NCBI RefSeq assembly: GCF_000696305.2
Contig: NZ_AOMT01000026.1
Coordinates: 124,001 to 188,000, forward strand
Source: Moraxella bovoculi 237
Lineage (GTDB): Bacteria; Pseudomonadota; Gammaproteobacteria; Pseudomonadales; Moraxellaceae
Length of the DNA: 64,000 nucleotides
Reading direction: 5' to 3'
Shown: positions 45,782 through 56,697 of the stretch, piece after piece
Layout: each line of letters opens with the position of its first letter
Numbering within the stretch: position 1 is the stretch's first letter
Translations under genes and position numbers: made by a program
The notes under the pieces: generated by a model
Database searches by the model: none
What the model saw: only the letters and a program-made list of their open reading frames with translations
Told to the model about the DNA's origin: nothing

Positions 45782-48097
45782 GTGCAAAGTGTTGACCATT
45801 CTGAATTGGAACATGCCTTACAGCGCATCACTGCCCTAAAAGAGCTGCCTGAACCACAGGCGCTCAAGGAGCTGGTGGATCTGTTGCGCGTGAATGATGG
45901 CGACGAAGAGATCGCCAATGATAAGATGGATGGGCTGATCGAATTCATAGAACAAAAACCTGAATATGGCGCATCGCTTGCCGCATTTATCCTAAGACTA
46001 ACCAATAAATACAACCAAGTCACTTTATATACCGATACGGGCATCGCCTCAGATCACAGTTTTTCTTATAGTGTTAATCGCCTGATAGGACATCGATTCT
46101 TGCCACTATTGCCTGATGAGGATTCGGTGGTGGAGCTGGCAAGTTACCTATTTAATGAACGCAGCGACTTGCGTTGGGTGCGCATGATTGATGAAGACAA
46201 GTGGGACAAGCTGGTCGAGCTTGTGCATGTCGATGAATCGGATCTAGCACTGGTGGCGACTGCTAAGAATAATATCCTAAACGCCATCGTTATCTTATCT
46301 TATCGCATAAGTGGCATGGGTCTGCATCCTGATTTGATGTCTGCTTATCCGCAGATGCTTAACCACTCTGCCGCTTTCGTCGCTCAGAACCAAGAGGCGG
46401 TTTTATTCGTGAATCAATACCGTAAAGCGCATGAGCTTGACCTAATGACGGACATCATGCCTGATGAGGACATCAGTCCTGCACCGCTGCTTGTTATGTT
46501 GGAGCAGTGCGAGGAGATTGTCACCAGCGTGCGTAAGCGTATCTATAAGACGGGCATTTCGATTCGCCTGACGAACATGCTTGTGCGACTAGAGCAGAGC
46601 TTGCATCGCATGCAGGTATTGATTGAGCTGGTGTCAGACATCGACAAGAAACGCGACAAAGCTATCGTGGAACTAACTGCTCAGATTGTGCGCACCGCCA
46701 AGACGCGTTATAGCTTTGGTTATCTGATTGAGAATAATACCAAGCTGCTGTCGCGCAAGGTTACCGAGAATGCCAGTCGTGTCGGCGAGCATTACATCAG
46801 TACTGATCGCACAGGCTATCACAAGATGTTCAAAAAAGCGGCGATCGGTGGCTTTTTTATTGCTTTCATGGCGACGATAAAAACCCTAGGCTCGTCATTG
46901 GTGCTGGCACCGATTGGTAAGGCATTCATTAACAGCATGATCTATGGCTTAGGCTTTGTGACGATCCACATTGCAGGTGGTACGGTTGCCACTAAGCAGC
47001 CTGCGATGACGGCTGCCGCCATTGCCTCGACCATCTCTCATGGTGCTGGCAACAAAAAAAACCAGCAGCTCACCAAGCTTTCTGAATTGATTGTTGATAT
47101 CTTGCGTACGCAGTTCGTGGCTATTATGGGTAATATTTCGATTGCGATGCCGATTGCGCTGATGATTGCCTATGTTTGGCTATATTTCACGGGTGCGCCG
47201 ATGATCGATGGCTCGAAGGCGGCGCATCTGCTGCATGAGCTTGATCCGATTCGCTCGTTGTCACTGCCGCATGCGGCGATCGCAGGCGTGTTCTTGTTCT
47301 TATCGGGGCTGATCGCAGGTTATTATGATAATCTGGCCGCCTATAATAAAATCGGTGAACGCATTCGCAGACATCGCTTGTTGTCACACATCATGCCTAG
47401 CAAATGGCAAGATAAGCTTGGTGGTTTTATTGAGGCGAATCTGGGCGCGATCATGGGTAACTTTATCTTTGGTTGCTTCCTAGGTAGTACAGCGACGATC
47501 GGCTACATGCTTGGGTTGCCGCTGGATATTCGCCACATTGCTTTTGCGTCAGCGAACTTCGTGCATGGGCTGTTCTACCTATCGCCACAGGATTTGACGT
47601 GGAGGCTTGCGCTACTGTCCTTCGTTGGCGTGCTGCTTATCGGTATGGTGAACCTGATGGTGAGCTTCTCCTTGGCGTTGTTCGTGGCACTGCGCTCAAA
47701 AGAAGTGGAATTCTTCGAGTGGAAGAAGCTAAATAGCTTGATATGGAAGCACTTCTTGGTCAATCCTTGGGACTTTTTCTTTCCTAGAAGTGAGTCGGTG
47801 AAATATGCCCAGATTGACAGTGAAGGGCGTGTGATCTATGAAGAGGTGTCAGATGAAAAAGAACCCACCACGCGTGTGCTGCCTGATAACTATGTCGTGC
47901 GTCGCCTAGGTCGTAAACCTAAGGACAAAGACAAAGAGCAGCAAAAAGATAAGTCAGGCGATGAGAATAAAGACATTCGCGAGGCGATCGCTGAACATCA
48001 TAGCGATGATGAGGAGATTGAGACAGTAGAGGTAAGAGAGGATCAAAATACCACGCCACTACCCAAGCCTGACAAGCCACCAAAACTACCTAAGTAA
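45782..48097 (+). CDS. Gcr-type large membrane protein (SpecificRecomb family)
   Basis: 771 residues resembling the family named site-specific recombinase after gonococcal Gcr. The sequence shows a 340-residue helical soluble N-terminal part and then six or so membrane segments (AAIGGFFIAFMATIKTLGSSL, FVAIMGNISIAMPIALMIAYVWLYF, AAIAGVFLFLSGLIAGYY, FIFGCFLGSTATIGYMLG, LALLSFVGVLLIGMVNLMVSF). It ends in a charged Lys/Asp/Glu-rich tail. No recombinase catalytic motif is visible, so a membrane function is more likely than DNA recombination. GTG 45782 has GGAGAG 5 bases upstream; a TTG at 45779 is too close. Confidence 0.8.
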   Translation: MQSVDHSELEHALQRITALKELPEPQALKELVDLLRVNDGDEEIANDKMDGLIEFIEQKPEYGASLAAFILRLTNKYNQVTLYTDTGIASDHSFSYSVNRLIGHRFLPLLPDEDSVVELASYLFNERSDLRWVRMIDEDKWDKLVELVHVDESDLALVATAKNNILNAIVILSYRISGMGLHPDLMSAYPQMLNHSAAFVAQNQEAVLFVNQYRKAHELDLMTDIMPDEDISPAPLLVMLEQCEEIVTSVRKRIYKTGISIRLTNMLVRLEQSLHRMQVLIELVSDIDKKRDKAIVELTAQIVRTAKTRYSFGYLIENNTKLLSRKVTENASRVGEHYISTDRTGYHKMFKKAAIGGFFIAFMATIKTLGSSLVLAPIGKAFINSMIYGLGFVTIHIAGGTVATKQPAMTAAAIASTISHGAGNKKNQQLTKLSELIVDILRTQFVAIMGNISIAMPIALMIAYVWLYFTGAPMIDGSKAAHLLHELDPIRSLSLPHAAIAGVFLFLSGLIAGYYDNLAAYNKIGERIRRHRLLSHIMPSKWQDKLGGFIEANLGAIMGNFIFGCFLGSTATIGYMLGLPLDIRHIAFASANFVHGLFYLSPQDLTWRLALLSFVGVLLIGMVNLMVSFSLALFVALRSKEVEFFEWKKLNSLIWKHFLVNPWDFFFPRSESVKYAQIDSEGRVIYEEVSDEKEPTTRVLPDNYVVRRLGRKPKDKDKEQQKDKSGDENKDIREAIAEHHSDDEEIETVEVREDQNTTPLPKPDKPPKLPK

Positions 48098-48108
48098 TGC
48101 TATAATCA

Positions 48109-48139
48109 AAAACACTACCCATCACTGGGTGGTGTTTTT
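48109..48139 (+). terminator. Terminator after the Gcr-type gene
   Basis: AAACACTACCC / GGGTGGTGTTT stem (one T-G pair), 6-base loop, T run. Confidence 0.8.
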
Positions 48140-48195
48140 AATTTTTCAACGACTGCGCTTGGCGATATGCCGTAATGTGTAAAATTAAGGGGGAT

Positions 48196-48525
48196 ATGTC
48201 TAATGATTTTGTCAGATTCATTCAAGATGAGATGGGTGATTATTATAAATTAACTTACAAAAAGATGTTCGGCGAGCATTGTCTGTTCTATGGCGATAAG
48301 CTTATTGCGATCATTACTGCCGATGATGAGATCTTTGTGAAAGTGGATGGGCAGACGCGTCATGAGTTTGCGCAGGCAGGCGCTCATTCATACACTTATG
48401 TTGCTCAGGGTAAGCAGCGGGTCATGCATTACATGAGCGTGCTAAGTGAAGTGATTGATGGTCTTGATGAGCTTGTGCGTTGGTTTCAATTGGGTGTTAA
48501 GGCGTTAAAGAGCGCGGATGGATAA
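48196..48525 (+). CDS. TfoX N-terminal-domain protein
   Basis: 109 residues matching the N-terminal domain of TfoX/Sxy (KKMFGEHCLFYGDKLIAIITADDEIFVKVD ... SYTYVAQGKQRVMHYMSVL). It lacks the C-terminal domain that full-length Sxy has. In Haemophilus and Vibrio Sxy/TfoX turns on competence genes; single-domain versions are of unknown function. ATG at 48196 has GGGGA 5 bases upstream; the frame continues back to 48175. Confidence 0.8.
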   Translation: MSNDFVRFIQDEMGDYYKLTYKKMFGEHCLFYGDKLIAIITADDEIFVKVDGQTRHEFAQAGAHSYTYVAQGKQRVMHYMSVLSEVIDGLDELVRWFQLGVKALKSADG

Positions 48526-48687
48526 TCCAAATGCGATGATAAATGCAAGTCTATTAAGCCAATATATTACCGCTTGAATGATGATGATAAGATGATATTA
48601 TACAGCGATGACGGTGCATGTGGGTGCGATCTGATATAATGTCACCGCTACAATTAGCCACAGTTAAATCTGATAATAGAGAATCTT

Positions 48688-49823
48688 ATGAATAATACAA
48701 ATAATATATTAACCCCATTTGTCTTAAATAACGGCGTCAAAGTACCCAACTGTCTCGTTGTCGCTCCGATGACGCATTATGCATCGAATCCTGATGGTAC
48801 ATTATCTGATGAAGAGCGTGATTTTTTGGTGGGTCGCTCGGATGATTTTGGGTTATTCATCACAGCAGCGACACCTTAGTTCACCCAAGTGGCAAGGCGT
48901 TCTTTGGTCAGCCTTGCGCCTATGATGAGCAGTATTTGCCGAGCCTGACTCAGATTGCAGACATCATTAAGAAGGGTGGTGCGAAGGCAATCTTGCAGAT
49001 TCATCATGGTGGTCATCAGTCTTTAGCTGAATTTGGCGAGGTGATTGCGCCGTCTGCCATGGATAACGGCAAGCAGATCGCTCGTGCGATGACGGTGGAT
49101 GAGATACGTGCTGTTATTAACGGCTTTGGCGTGGCGACTGACCTTGCGATACGAGCGGGCTTTGATGGTGTAGAGATTCACGGCGCTAATAATTATCTTA
49201 TCCAGCAGTTCTTCTCACCCCAGTCGAATCAGCGTGATGATGAATGGGGTGGCAGCCTCGAGAACCGCCTGCGCTTCGTGGATGCTGTCATACAGATGGT
49301 AGATGAGGTGAGAGCCAAGCACGCCAAGCCTGACTTTATTGTCGGTTATCGTTTATCTCCTGAGGAGGCGGGCGAGCAGGGACTGACGATGGCGGACTGT
49401 TTTGATTTGATTGATTATCTGGTTCAGCAACCATTGCAATATCTGCATGTCTCGCTGTGGGACTTTTATAAGAAAGCTCGCCACGGTGCAGACACGAACC
49501 TTACTAGAATGTCTCTCATTCACGAGCGCATCGCTGGACGTCTGCCACTGATTGGGGTGGGCTGTCTACTGTCCGCTGATGATGTGAATCGTGCTTATGC
49601 GACAGGATGGGCTGAATTCATTGCGGTTGGTAAGGCAGTGATGATTAATCCCAACTTCGCCACATTGATGAAAACTGGCGAATACGATAAGATCAGCACT
49701 GCCATCGATCCTGAGTGCAACCACATCTACAAAATCCCAAGCCAGCTGTGGGCATACCAACAAAAAGGACTTGCCTATTTGCCGTCTTTAAAGGGCAAAC
49801 AGTGGCAGCCTTTGGATATTTGA
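48688..49823 (+). pseudogene. Old-yellow-enzyme NADH:flavin oxidoreductase, frameshifted (copy 1)
   Basis: FMN-dependent ene-reductase of the OYE family. The first 63 residues (TPFVLNNGVKVPNCLVVAPMTHYAS ... FGLFITAATP) end at a TAG at about 48877. The rest continues one frame over (HPSGKAFFGQP, LQIHHGGHQS, GFDGVEIHGANNYLIQQFFSPQSNQRDDEWGGSLENRLRF, LIGVGCLLSADDVNRA). One missing base (or two extra) near 48878 explains the break. All later catalytic and FMN-binding motifs are intact, so the lesion looks recent, or is an assembly error. A second, also frameshifted OYE gene lies at 53884. Confidence 0.85.
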
Positions 49824-49894
49824 TTTGTGGACTTGAAAATATCAAGACAGACAGCATAAAGATGACATTAACCAGCACTAACGCGGAGCAAGCC

Positions 49895-50071
49895 ATGAGC
49901 AATCCCAATCTTAATACAACAGATATAAATAACGCATCCTTTGACAGTCTAGACATCGATAATCTAGACTTCGATGCCATGCTTGGCGACTTCGCTGATG
50001 TAACCGTTGAAGGCGGTTTTGATGCGGACAGTGCTGAGGATGACTGCGCAGGTGGTGCTTGTAAAATCTAA
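49895..50071 (+). CDS. Small acidic protein with C-terminal CAGGAC motif
   Basis: 58 residues, very rich in Asp (DSLDIDNLDFDAMLGDFADV) and ending EDDCAGGACKI with Cys51 and Cys56. GGAG 6 bases before the ATG at 49895 is an excellent ribosome site; a strong terminator follows. No family recognised. The next gene, 70 bases downstream, encodes a thioredoxin-like protein. The two cysteines could bind metal or form a disulfide. Confidence 0.65.
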   Translation: MSNPNLNTTDINNASFDSLDIDNLDFDAMLGDFADVTVEGGFDADSAEDDCAGGACKI

Positions 50072-50082
50072 ATCAGATAACG

Positions 50083-50106
50083 AACCGCCTTTATGGGCGG
50101 TTTTTT
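50083..50106 (+). terminator. Terminator after the small acidic protein gene
   Basis: AACCGCC / GGCGGTT stem, 6-base loop, T6. Strong. Confidence 0.85.
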
Positions 50107-50139
50107 ATTTTATACAGAATTAATCGAATGGAATAAGTG

Positions 50140-50460
50140 ATGAGAATTGTAGAGGATTTGGGTCAGATAGAGCAGACCATCACACAGCATAGTATCGTTT
50201 TACTGTATGTGCAAGCGCCGAACTGTGGTGTGTGCAAGGTGTTCTTGGAGTGGGTGAGGGGTATGGAGGCGGATTTTGATGATGTGCAGTTCATGCAGAC
50301 GAACATTGCGGATGTGCCAAGTATCGCAGGGCGTTTCCATGTGTTGACCGCGCCTGCTGTGTTGGTGTTCTTATCGGGAAAAGAGGTGTATCGAGGCGCC
50401 AGATATCTAAAATTACATGAGATCAAAGAAGCTCTGCAAGACTGCCAAAGTTTACAATGA
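50140..50460 (+). CDS. Thioredoxin-like protein (CGVC)
   Basis: 106 residues with a thioredoxin fold: VLLYVQAPNCGVCKVF with the redox pair Cys29/Cys32, the cis-proline segment VLTAPAVLVFLSGKEV, and no signal peptide. A cytosolic thiol reductase of the TrxA-like/YbbN-like group. GGAATAAG lies before the ATG at 50140; GTG 50137 is an alternative. Its target is unknown. Confidence 0.85.
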   Translation: MRIVEDLGQIEQTITQHSIVLLYVQAPNCGVCKVFLEWVRGMEADFDDVQFMQTNIADVPSIAGRFHVLTAPAVLVFLSGKEVYRGARYLKLHEIKEALQDCQSLQ

Positions 50461-50490
50461 TTATTTCTGTTCATACCGTGAAGCAATAAT

Positions 50491-50519
50491 ATAAAGACCA
50501 CCAAATCGGTGGTCTTTAT
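50491..50519. terminator. Bidirectional terminator between the thioredoxin-like gene and fghA
   Basis: Perfect 12-bp inverted repeat ATAAAGACCACC / GGTGGTCTTTAT with loop AAATC; convergent genes on either side. Confidence 0.85.
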
Positions 50520-50531
50520 ATTATGCAAGGG

Positions 50532-51377
50532 TTATCCCTTTAGGATTTTGGCATGAAATTCAATATGTTCACGCATGAAGCTTGCGATGAAATAGTAGCT
50601 ATGATCATATCCGCTGCGCAGATGAAGCGTCGCATTAAAGCCAAGCTCGTTAGCTTTTTGGGTGAATTTCTCAGGTTGTAGCTGCTCAGGGTAGAAGCTG
50701 TCCGCCAGGCCTTGATCTATCAGGATGGGTAGGTCTTTGCGGGTGCATTTATCCACTAACTGCAAGCTATCATATTCTGACCATGCTGCAGCATCATTGC
50801 CTAGGTAAGCACTAAAGGCTTTTTTGCCCCAAGGGATGTCGCCTGGGTTGACGATGGGTGCGAAGGCAGAGACGCTCTTGTATCTTTGTGAGTTCTTCAG
50901 AGCAATCTGCAGTGCGCCATGCCCACCCATGCTGTGCCCGAAGATGGCGCGCTCGCCAGTCACAGGAAAATGACTTTCGATGATCTTTGGTAGCTCATGC
51001 ACCACATAGTCATACATTTGGTAGTGCTTGGCCCATGGTTCTTGAGTGGCGTTGACATAAAACCCTGCGCCTTGCCCCAAATCATACGCATCATCATCAG
51101 CCGCGCCATCACCCCTAGGCGATGTATCAGGCATTACCAGTGCAATGCCATGCTGACTGGCGAACTGCTGGGCGTGTGCCTTCGTGGCGAAATTCTCATC
51201 GGTGCAGGTAAGACCAGACAGCCAATATAGCACCGGCACTTTTTTGCCGTGAAGGGCTATGGGTGGCAGATAGATGGCAAAGGTCATCGTGCATTGGTTG
51301 GTATCAGAGAAATGCTGATAACGCTCATGATGCCCATCGAACATCTTGTAGTGGTTGATTTGGGTGAGTTTATCCAT
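50532..51377 (-). CDS. fghA: S-formylglutathione hydrolase
   Basis: Releases formate and glutathione in the second step of formaldehyde detoxification. 281 residues, alpha/beta hydrolase (esterase D): YWLSGLTCTDENF oxyanion segment, nucleophile in GHSMGGHGAL, Asp in ILIDQGLAD, His in SGYDHSYYF. Lies 61 bases downstream of frmA on the same strand, so probably co-transcribed. Confidence 0.95.
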   Translation of the reverse strand: MDKLTQINHYKMFDGHHERYQHFSDTNQCTMTFAIYLPPIALHGKKVPVLYWLSGLTCTDENFATKAHAQQFASQHGIALVMPDTSPRGDGAADDDAYDLGQGAGFYVNATQEPWAKHYQMYDYVVHELPKIIESHFPVTGERAIFGHSMGGHGALQIALKNSQRYKSVSAFAPIVNPGDIPWGKKAFSAYLGNDAAAWSEYDSLQLVDKCTRKDLPILIDQGLADSFYPEQLQPEKFTQKANELGFNATLHLRSGYDHSYYFIASFMREHIEFHAKILKG

Positions 51378-51438
51378 GATTATCCTATCAATATTGTGGT
51401 AGCCCTTAGAGTGTCTAAGGGTGGGGTATTTGAATGAA

Positions 51439-52566
<1,128 letters not shown>

Positions 52567-52802
52567 TTAATTCGTAAAATTAAAAAAGTTTATGAATGCG
52601 TATTATATCAAATCGAGAGTTATAAAAATAATTGTTTTAGGTAATTTTGGGTGTTAATAAAACTAATGCGCTATTGGTTTTTACGCAGTTTTTAACGAAA
52701 CTTTTGGTATGCTTGAGTGTATTTGGATTATAAATCAAAAGTTGAATTATCGCCAAGTCCGCTTTATAATGCGTTTAAATCCTTAAACCAAAAACAACAA
52801 CC

Positions 52803-53153
52803 ATGACCCAATCAAATACTAAGTCAATACCAAGCCCCGACCATGCCATGTCCGTCATGAAAGATTGCATTCCCATTTTTACCGTTTTAGCGGACGAAAA
52901 TCGCCATTTGATTTTAAAACTGCTACTGGATAATGGCAAAATGAACGTCAATCAACTCACCGATAACCTACACCTATCTCGCCCTGCGGTGTCTCATCAC
53001 TTAAAAATCATGCTGTCCGCCAATGCGGTGAGCGTGGAGCAGATTGGTAAAGAGCGGTTTTATCGTTTGGCGATGAAAGATGAGATTGAAAAAATGGGCG
53101 AACTCGTTGAATTGATGAAAAATATTATCCGAATAATTCAAAATAAGATATAA
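52803..53153 (+). CDS. ArsR-family transcriptional regulator
   Basis: 116 residues with a winged helix (FTVLADENRHLILKLLLDNGKMNVNQLTDNLHLSRPAVSHHLKIM). No obvious metal-binding cysteine motif; one Cys near the N-terminus. It is followed 2 bases later by an unknown gene and then an OYE pseudogene, which may be its former target. Signal unknown. Confidence 0.85.
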   Translation: MTQSNTKSIPSPDHAMSVMKDCIPIFTVLADENRHLILKLLLDNGKMNVNQLTDNLHLSRPAVSHHLKIMLSANAVSVEQIGKERFYRLAMKDEIEKMGELVELMKNIIRIIQNKI

Positions 53154-53155
53154 AC

Positions 53156-53809
53156 ATGAAACAAATTATTCGTTATAAAAAAATTCGTGGCAAACAAAAA
53201 ATTTTACGCCGTATTGATGATTGGGCGGCTCTAAATTGTGAGCTTAATTTGGCGTATTTGGAGCAATATAAAAGAGACTACGTCAAATTTTGGGTAAAAC
53301 CGTTCTCTAATCTTAATGTTGGCAATAGCATTTATCCAGAGCCGTATGGCGAATTTAAAGAAAAATTGCTGTATGGGTTATTTGAGATTTACCACGCTTG
53401 GAAAATACAATTAGATGAGTTGGGCAAACCTTATTATTTAAAAATTTGGCTATTTGAAAAAAAGATTTCTCGCTCGCAGGTGGTTTGTGCTGTTGATGAG
53501 TGTTTGGATTTTTATGATAATACATTTGCCAATATTAAAAATGTAAGTATTGACGAATTAAAACTAGCGTTTAATCATGATTTGGATAATTTTTCAAAAT
53601 TAAATTGGCAACAAGGCGTGGACGTTGGGTCTGTTGAAAATAATTATTTGGATATGTTTGATGATAAAAACAGTCAAGAATACAGGCAAGCCGAGCGGTG
53701 GTTTCATCAAGTCAAAGAACAGGCGTTTGATGTGTATCATGCCCCCAATCCGAGCGATGTGGCGTTTTATTATTTGATTGAAAATGACAGGGTGTGGATA
53801 GGGGGTTAA
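53156..53809 (+). CDS. Hypothetical protein, 217 residues
   Basis: Soluble, charged, Lys/Tyr/Trp-rich product, clearly more AT-rich than most neighbours. Contains VVCAVDECLDFYDNTF and NYLDMFDDKNSQEYRQAERWFHQV segments; no signal, membrane helix or known motif. Starts 2 bases after the ArsR gene, so probably in its operon. Not recognised. Confidence 0.6.
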   Translation: MKQIIRYKKIRGKQKILRRIDDWAALNCELNLAYLEQYKRDYVKFWVKPFSNLNVGNSIYPEPYGEFKEKLLYGLFEIYHAWKIQLDELGKPYYLKIWLFEKKISRSQVVCAVDECLDFYDNTFANIKNVSIDELKLAFNHDLDNFSKLNWQQGVDVGSVENNYLDMFDDKNSQEYRQAERWFHQVKEQAFDVYHAPNPSDVAFYYLIENDRVWIGG

Positions 53810-53883
53810 AGGGCTTGACAAGGGACGTGTTTGTTTTTTTAATAAGTTTAAATTTTTAAACATATAAACACAAGGCAATCACC

Positions 53884-55094
53884 ATGCTTTTTAAGCCCTT
53901 TACTTTTCCCAATGGCACAACCGCCAAAAACCGCTTTTTTAAATCCGCCATGGAAGAACAGCTCGCCTACGACAGCAAGCCAACCGACACGCTTGCCAGC
54001 CTATATGACACTTGGGAAAGGGCGGGGCGGGTATACTCGTCATGGGCAACGTCATGGCAAACAAGCAGGGCAAAGGCTCGGTTAATGACGTGGTGGCGGA
54101 CGATGAGAGCAGTTTGCTCATGCTCAAAAAGTGGGCAAATGCTGGCAAGCAAAACGACACGCTCATCATCATGCAAATCAACCACGCTGGCAAGCAGTCG
54201 CCCAAAGCGGTCAATGCTGTGCCTGTCGCCCCAAGTGCCGTACCGCTTGTTGGTATGGACGGCTTTATCAATCCGCCACGAGCATTGCAAAATTCTGAAA
54301 TTCATGAGTTAATTCAAGCATTTATTAACACCGCCAAACTTGCCGAACAGGCAGGCTTTCATGGCGTGCAGATTCATTCGGCTCATGGCTATCTCATCAG
54401 CCAATTTTTGTCGCCACACCACAACCGCCGTGATGATGAGTGGGGCGGAAGTCTTGCTAACCGTATGAATTTTTTATTAAAAATCTATAAAGGCGTTCGG
54501 GCGAATGTGGGGGCGGATTTTTTGGTGGGGGTTAAGTTAAATTCGGCTGATTTTCAAAAGGGCGGATTTGATGAAAGCGAGAGCATTGCCGTGGTGCAAG
54601 CCTTGTCCGAGCTGGGCATTGATTTTATTGAAATCTCTGGCGGTAATTATGAAAGCCCACAAATGCTGACGGCAAAACCAAGCACGAAGGAGCGTGAAGC
54701 GTTTTTCTTAGACTATGCCAAAAAGGCTCGCAAGGTAAGCTCTGTGCCACTTATCATCACGGGTGGATTTCGCTCCGAGCAGGCGATGAATGGCGCACTG
54801 TCAAGCGGACATTTGGACATGGTGGGTGTGGCTCGTCCCTTTGCCCTTGTGCCTGATTTGCCCAATCAAATCCAAAACGAAACTTATAGGACGGTGCAGA
54901 CCGAGCGGATCAAAACGGTCGTTAAACCGCTTGATAACAAAATCGGCTCGGTGCTGGAAATGGACTGGTATATGAGTCAGATGGCACTTATCGGGCAGGG
55001 CGAATCGCCTAATCTAAAACTATCCCCGTGGAAAGTGCTATTTAAAACCATTTGGGAAAATGGCAAGGCAGGACTAAGCACAGGGAGAAGTTAG
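53884..55094 (+). pseudogene. Old-yellow-enzyme NADH:flavin oxidoreductase, frameshifted (copy 2)
   Basis: Second OYE-family gene. The start frame (LFKPFTFPNGTTAKNRFFKSAMEEQLAYD ... LYDTWE) is broken at about 54014-54018 by loss of one base; the remainder (GGAGILVMGNVMAN, IMQINHAGKQSP, GFHGVQIHSAHGYLISQFLSPHHNRRDDEWGGSLANR, PLIITGGFRS) is intact to 55094. Expected joint reading TW-A-KGGAGILV. The long C-terminal part suggests the NemA-like or 2,4-dienoyl-CoA-reductase side of the family. As in copy 1, a single early lesion. Confidence 0.85.
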
Positions 55095-55270
55095 GAAAAA
55101 TGAGTCCGTTTTGGGCTGATTTTAATTTGAAATTGATGACTTGGATAGGTGTGTAAGGGCAAATTGCAATTTGCCCTTTTTTATGTATTGATAATTGGGC
55201 GAATGTGATTCGCCCTTACGCATTCATATTGCAAAAGTGGCTTGATAGAAAAATGCTTTTGCACGCCTAC

Positions 55271-56686
55271 CTACCCACTCCAATCAATATTATAAATTCC
55301 ATGATACACCGCCCACACAAATAAGACACCGATGACGGCAATTAACATTTTTTGGCGGGTTTTAGGTTAAATTTACCGCCATGATGTTGATAACGAGAAT
55401 ACAAAAACAGCCCAATCCCTGGTACATACAGTAGCACCGACAACAGCAGATAATCAAGCCCTGCGGCATAGATAATCCACAGCCCATACAAACTTGCCAG
55501 TAGCCCCGTTAATTTGACATACCAAGCCAACGCTCGGTAAGCGGCAGCTTCAACAGATACGCCCCAATCAAAAAATACGGCACCAAAATCATGGACGTTG
55601 AGATAAGTAGTAGGACGTTGTAGCTTTTGCCTGTCATTAGCATCAAAAAAAGACACGTCTGCACTACAAGCCCTGTGAACCACAGCGAGTTGATGGGCGT
55701 GCCGTTGGCATTGACTTTGTCTAGGGTTTTTGGGAATGCTCCGTTTTTTGAGCCACGATATGGCACCTCAGCAGAGTACATTGCCTAGCTGATGTAGGAC
55801 GCCAGCACCGACACGATAAGGCAGGCCGTGATGATGACCTTGCCCACATCGCCCATCATGTGCGACAACAGCCCTGCCATGGACGGGTTTGCCATTTGGG
55901 CAATCGTCTCACGGGGCAACACGCCATAAGACAGCACGGTAATGGCGACATATAGAGCAAGGGCGATGATGATACCTAGGACGGTCGCAAGTCCAACATC
56001 GCTTTTTTCTTGGCGTGGGCGGACAGCACGGACGCACCTTCTACGCCTGTGAACACCCACAGCGTGATGAGCATGGTGTTTTTGACTTGGTCTAGGGTGC
56101 TATTGCCAAGGGCGCGCCCTGTCATATCTTGGCTAAACGTGGCAGGCGAAAGATACCAAATGGTAAGCCTGATAAATAGCACAAGCGGAAATACCTTGAC
56201 AAAAGTCGCCACAAGGTTCACCGTGGACGCTTCTTTGACCTCTTTGGTAATCAAAATATAAATAAGCCACACGATGACAGACGAGCCGATAAAGGCAAGG
56301 GCGGTGTTGCCCTGTCCAAACAGCGTGAAGGTGTCGGAGTTGGTAAACTGCCCCACGCCTTCAAAGGCAACCACCAAATAGCCCACAATGCCAATGGTTG
56401 CACACAGCCAATAGCCCCATGCCGACATAAAGACTGCCAAAACGCCAAAGCCTTCACGAGCATAAGTATAAATCCCACCGTCCAACTCAGGGCGAAGCCG
56501 TGAAATGAAAAAGAACGACAAGCCTAAAAAGATAATGCCCACGCCTGTGATAAGCCAGACGATAAGCAGGGCTTGACCGCCTGCCACTTGTGCCATGTTT
56601 TGGGGCAGGCTAACAATCCCCGAGCCAATCATCGAGCTTAATACAAGGGCGGTTAGGGATAATAAACCGATTTTTTTGTTTGACAT
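55271..56686 (-). pseudogene. ArcD-like basic amino acid/polyamine antiporter, several lesions
   Basis: APC-superfamily exchanger, resembling the arginine-ornithine antiporter (ALVLSSMIGSGIVSLPQNMA, GGIYTYAREGFGVLAVFMSAWGYW, ITLWVFTGVEGASVLSAHAKKK). Lesions read from the start at 56686: an A lost in the A6 run at 56003-56008, a TAG at 55785-55787 where Trp (SYISWAMYS) is expected, an indel near 55540, and an A lost in the run at 55348-55353. The original end is the TAG at 55271-55273. The stop plus three indels make decay more likely than sequence error. It directly follows mmuM. Confidence 0.85.
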
Positions 56687-56697
56687 AATGGTGCCTT

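Noticed and set aside
45782-48097. Mobile element based on the recombinase name
   Set aside because: Membrane protein features, no terminal repeats, ordinary base composition.
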